This document shows, piece after piece, positions 6,182 to 7,765 of a DNA stretch of 7,765 bases. Where the stretch lies: positions 1 to 7,765 of the forward strand of contig JAZTZK010000215.1 of assembly GCA_045637485.1 (NCBI GenBank), given 5' to 3'. The notes below the pieces were generated by a model. That model saw only the letters and a program-made list of their open reading frames with translations, had not been told where the DNA came from and did no database searches. The position numbers and the translations under genes are program-made. Every line of letters starts with the position of its first letter. Positions within the stretch are counted from its first letter, which is position 1. Origin of the DNA: UBA2862 sp045637485 (GTDB lineage: Bacteria; Bacillota; Clostridia; Christensenellales; Aristaeellaceae).

Positions 6182-7729
6182 ATGAAAAGAAACATTAGCC
6201 TGTGTATCCTGCTGATATTCTGCGTCCTGCTTGGCATGGGAGGCGCGGCTTTTGCGGAAGGCAACGCAGATCCCAAAGAGCTGAAGGCGCTGCTGGAGGC
6301 AGATGCTTTCTACGTGCAGGAGGGCATCTACCGCGAACTGGATACCGTGAAAGAGGCTTCGGCGGGGAGGCTGCTGAGCTGCTTTGGCAACAACGCCGGC
6401 TCGGCCTATGTGGTTTTCAATCTCCCTGCGGCCCCGGAGCAGGACACTTCCCTGGGCTCCGAAAAGCTGGGCTGGCCGGACGAGATCGCCACCGTTTATG
6501 ACAATCCGGCAGTCGGGAATGCTCCTCCCAACCCCTATTTTGCCCCGGGCGGGTGGGAGTATAAGCTGCGTCAGGATGAGGTGATCGTGCTGATCACGCC
6601 GCTCCCCGGCGAGTGCAAGTATTATTCCTTCATCAACTACATCATGTTTACAGCCCAGAAGCTTGGCAAGGTCTATGAAGGCAGGAAGGGTTTCTTTTCT
6701 GTAGGTAACGAAGAAAGCGGATTGTATTGTCCGATCTTTGGATCCATCGGCAATTCCGTCAATATACTGAACATCAACCACACGGGTAATTCCATATTTG
6801 ATACAGAAGCAGTCATCGTGATCGGCGCCAATCAGGATGCGGTGGACATGGTCGTGAAAGATTTGCAGGCAGCAGGCTATGATGAAAGCGCGATCAATAT
6901 CATGCCCATTCCGGCGGGAACATACAATATGGGCCTTCAGAAAGGCGCAGACACCTTCTCGTTCCTTCAGCGTGTATCACAGGCGAAAGACAAAGCGGCT
7001 TATCAGGATTATCTGGAACATATTTCAGAAAGGGCCGTGCTTTATCGGGTGACGCCCATAGAAGAAATGCCGGAGAAACCGTATGCGAATGAAACTGTAA
7101 TCCCAAGAGGCAGTGGGGCACATGAAACCGCAGCGCTGACAGATGCGGCGGAAAAACTGGAAACCATCCGGGAAGCCCTGATCGCGGAATACGGGGATGA
7201 ATATGATTATGAGGAGCTTGACAGTGACATCGCAGTGCCGGAAGGCCTTACTGCATACTATAATGAGTTCAATGCCAAGGGCGACAACCGGGATGCCATG
7301 TACCTGATGACTGCGGACTTTACTCTCGACAGCGACGAAGATTTCGTGGTTGTTTATGGCGTGAACCATTCAGCAACGGGGAAGGCCCTGTACTCCAACG
7401 CAGTGCTGTATGCCAAGCCGATGCTGAACGGGGTAACAAGCGCCTATGATTCCATGTTTGAGGGAAGCGCAAAGCCTTACCTCGGCGAGGACTGCGAAGA
7501 TGCTGATCAGTATTATGTGTACAAGATGGCAAGGACTGATATGGATGAATATACAGCTCTTATTGAATACTCTACGGGAAACGAAAAGGGACAGTATTAT
7601 GGCGTAGACAATGGCGCTCCTGTTCTGGTCGCATTCCGCGCATATCTGGATGAGACAGGCACCGGTGCATCCTATTATGAAGTGATCTATGACCGGACAA
7701 TTGTGTTCCATAAGAAGCAGGCAGGATAA
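6182..7729 (+). CDS. Secreted protein of unknown function (515 aa)
   Basis: I do not recognise a named family. The start at 6182 is set by GGAGG (6169-6173) and by a typical signal peptide: MKRN, a hydrophobic core (5-20) and an Ala-Phe-Ala cleavage site after residue 25. No later membrane segment, lipobox or cell-wall anchor is visible, so it is probably released or periplasm-like. Motif-like stretches are NPYFAPGGWEYKL (117-129), PGECKYYSF (142-150), TEAVIVIGANQDAVD (208-222), KGADTFSFLQR (254-264), and VNHSATGKALYSN (394-406), which read as conserved blocks of an uncharacterised secreted family. The region 335-350 is very acidic and may link two parts, about 30-300 and 350-512. Cysteines at 67, 145, 183 and 438 could form disulfides. 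No catalytic triad or metal motif stands out. Third codon positions become visibly richer in A/T after about base 6600. The gene appears to stand alone. Confidence 0.87.
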   Translation: MKRNISLCILLIFCVLLGMGGAAFAEGNADPKELKALLEADAFYVQEGIYRELDTVKEASAGRLLSCFGNNAGSAYVVFNLPAAPEQDTSLGSEKLGWPDEIATVYDNPAVGNAPPNPYFAPGGWEYKLRQDEVIVLITPLPGECKYYSFINYIMFTAQKLGKVYEGRKGFFSVGNEESGLYCPIFGSIGNSVNILNINHTGNSIFDTEAVIVIGANQDAVDMVVKDLQAAGYDESAINIMPIPAGTYNMGLQKGADTFSFLQRVSQAKDKAAYQDYLEHISERAVLYRVTPIEEMPEKPYANETVIPRGSGAHETAALTDAAEKLETIREALIAEYGDEYDYEELDSDIAVPEGLTAYYNEFNAKGDNRDAMYLMTADFTLDSDEDFVVVYGVNHSATGKALYSNAVLYAKPMLNGVTSAYDSMFEGSAKPYLGEDCEDADQYYVYKMARTDMDEYTALIEYSTGNEKGQYYGVDNGAPVLVAFRAYLDETGTGASYYEVIYDRTIVFHKKQAG

Positions 7730-7765
7730 GGAGACAGGCGTAAACAGCATTCGGCTTCGAGGGGC
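7730..7765. other. Short tail after the last gene, nothing recognisable
   Basis: The 36 bases after the TAA contain a GGAG directly after the stop but no ATG, GTG or TTG at a usable distance and no hairpin with a T-run. Whether another gene follows closely cannot be seen. Confidence 0.5.

Overview
The window looks like chromosomal DNA from a fairly GC-rich Firmicute, most likely a gut-type clostridial lineage. This is inferred from strong AGGAGG-type ribosome binding sites, the HD-GYP sensor architecture, sigma-70-like promoters in AT-rich gaps and the style of the secreted proteins; no marker gene fixes the taxon. No RNA gene, CRISPR array or intact mobile element is visible.

Layout. (1) 1-954, + strand: the 3' part of a glutamate/dicarboxylate-type (DAACS/SDF) symporter, cut by the window edge, with most signature substrate and sodium residues replaced. 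(2) 955-1153: a hairpin-rich gap, part of which is bracketed by an 8-bp inverted repeat. (3) 1154-3586, - strand: an 810-residue membrane-anchored HD-GYP protein, a predicted cyclic-di-GMP phosphodiesterase, with two related C-terminal beta-rich modules. (4) 3587-3825: a divergent control region with a promoter facing each way, two dyads, and a 22-bp-spaced repeat that resembles one end of an IS21-type element. (5) 3826-5801, + strand: a nearly full-length SdsA1/YjcS-type alkyl sulfatase gene broken by three in-frame stops, one of each kind, and a one-base frameshift, followed by a clear intrinsic terminator. (6) 5832-6181: a nested inverted-repeat element whose right arm carries the best promoter candidate for the next gene, then a leader of about 150 bases. 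(7) 6182-7729, + strand: a 515-residue secreted protein of unknown function. The last 36 bases hold nothing recognisable.

How the parts relate. The genes do not form one operon. The HD-GYP gene and the sulfatase pseudogene are divergent, and the secreted-protein gene is separated from the pseudogene by a terminator and has its own promoter candidate and strong ribosome binding site. The sulfatase still carries its promoter, ribosome binding site, terminator and catalytic motifs, so the damage looks recent. I found no evidence of a multi-gene defence or biosynthetic system. The less ordinary items are the HD-GYP protein with duplicated C-terminal modules, the transporter with a rebuilt binding site, the nested inverted-repeat element at 5911-6016, and the unnamed secreted protein.
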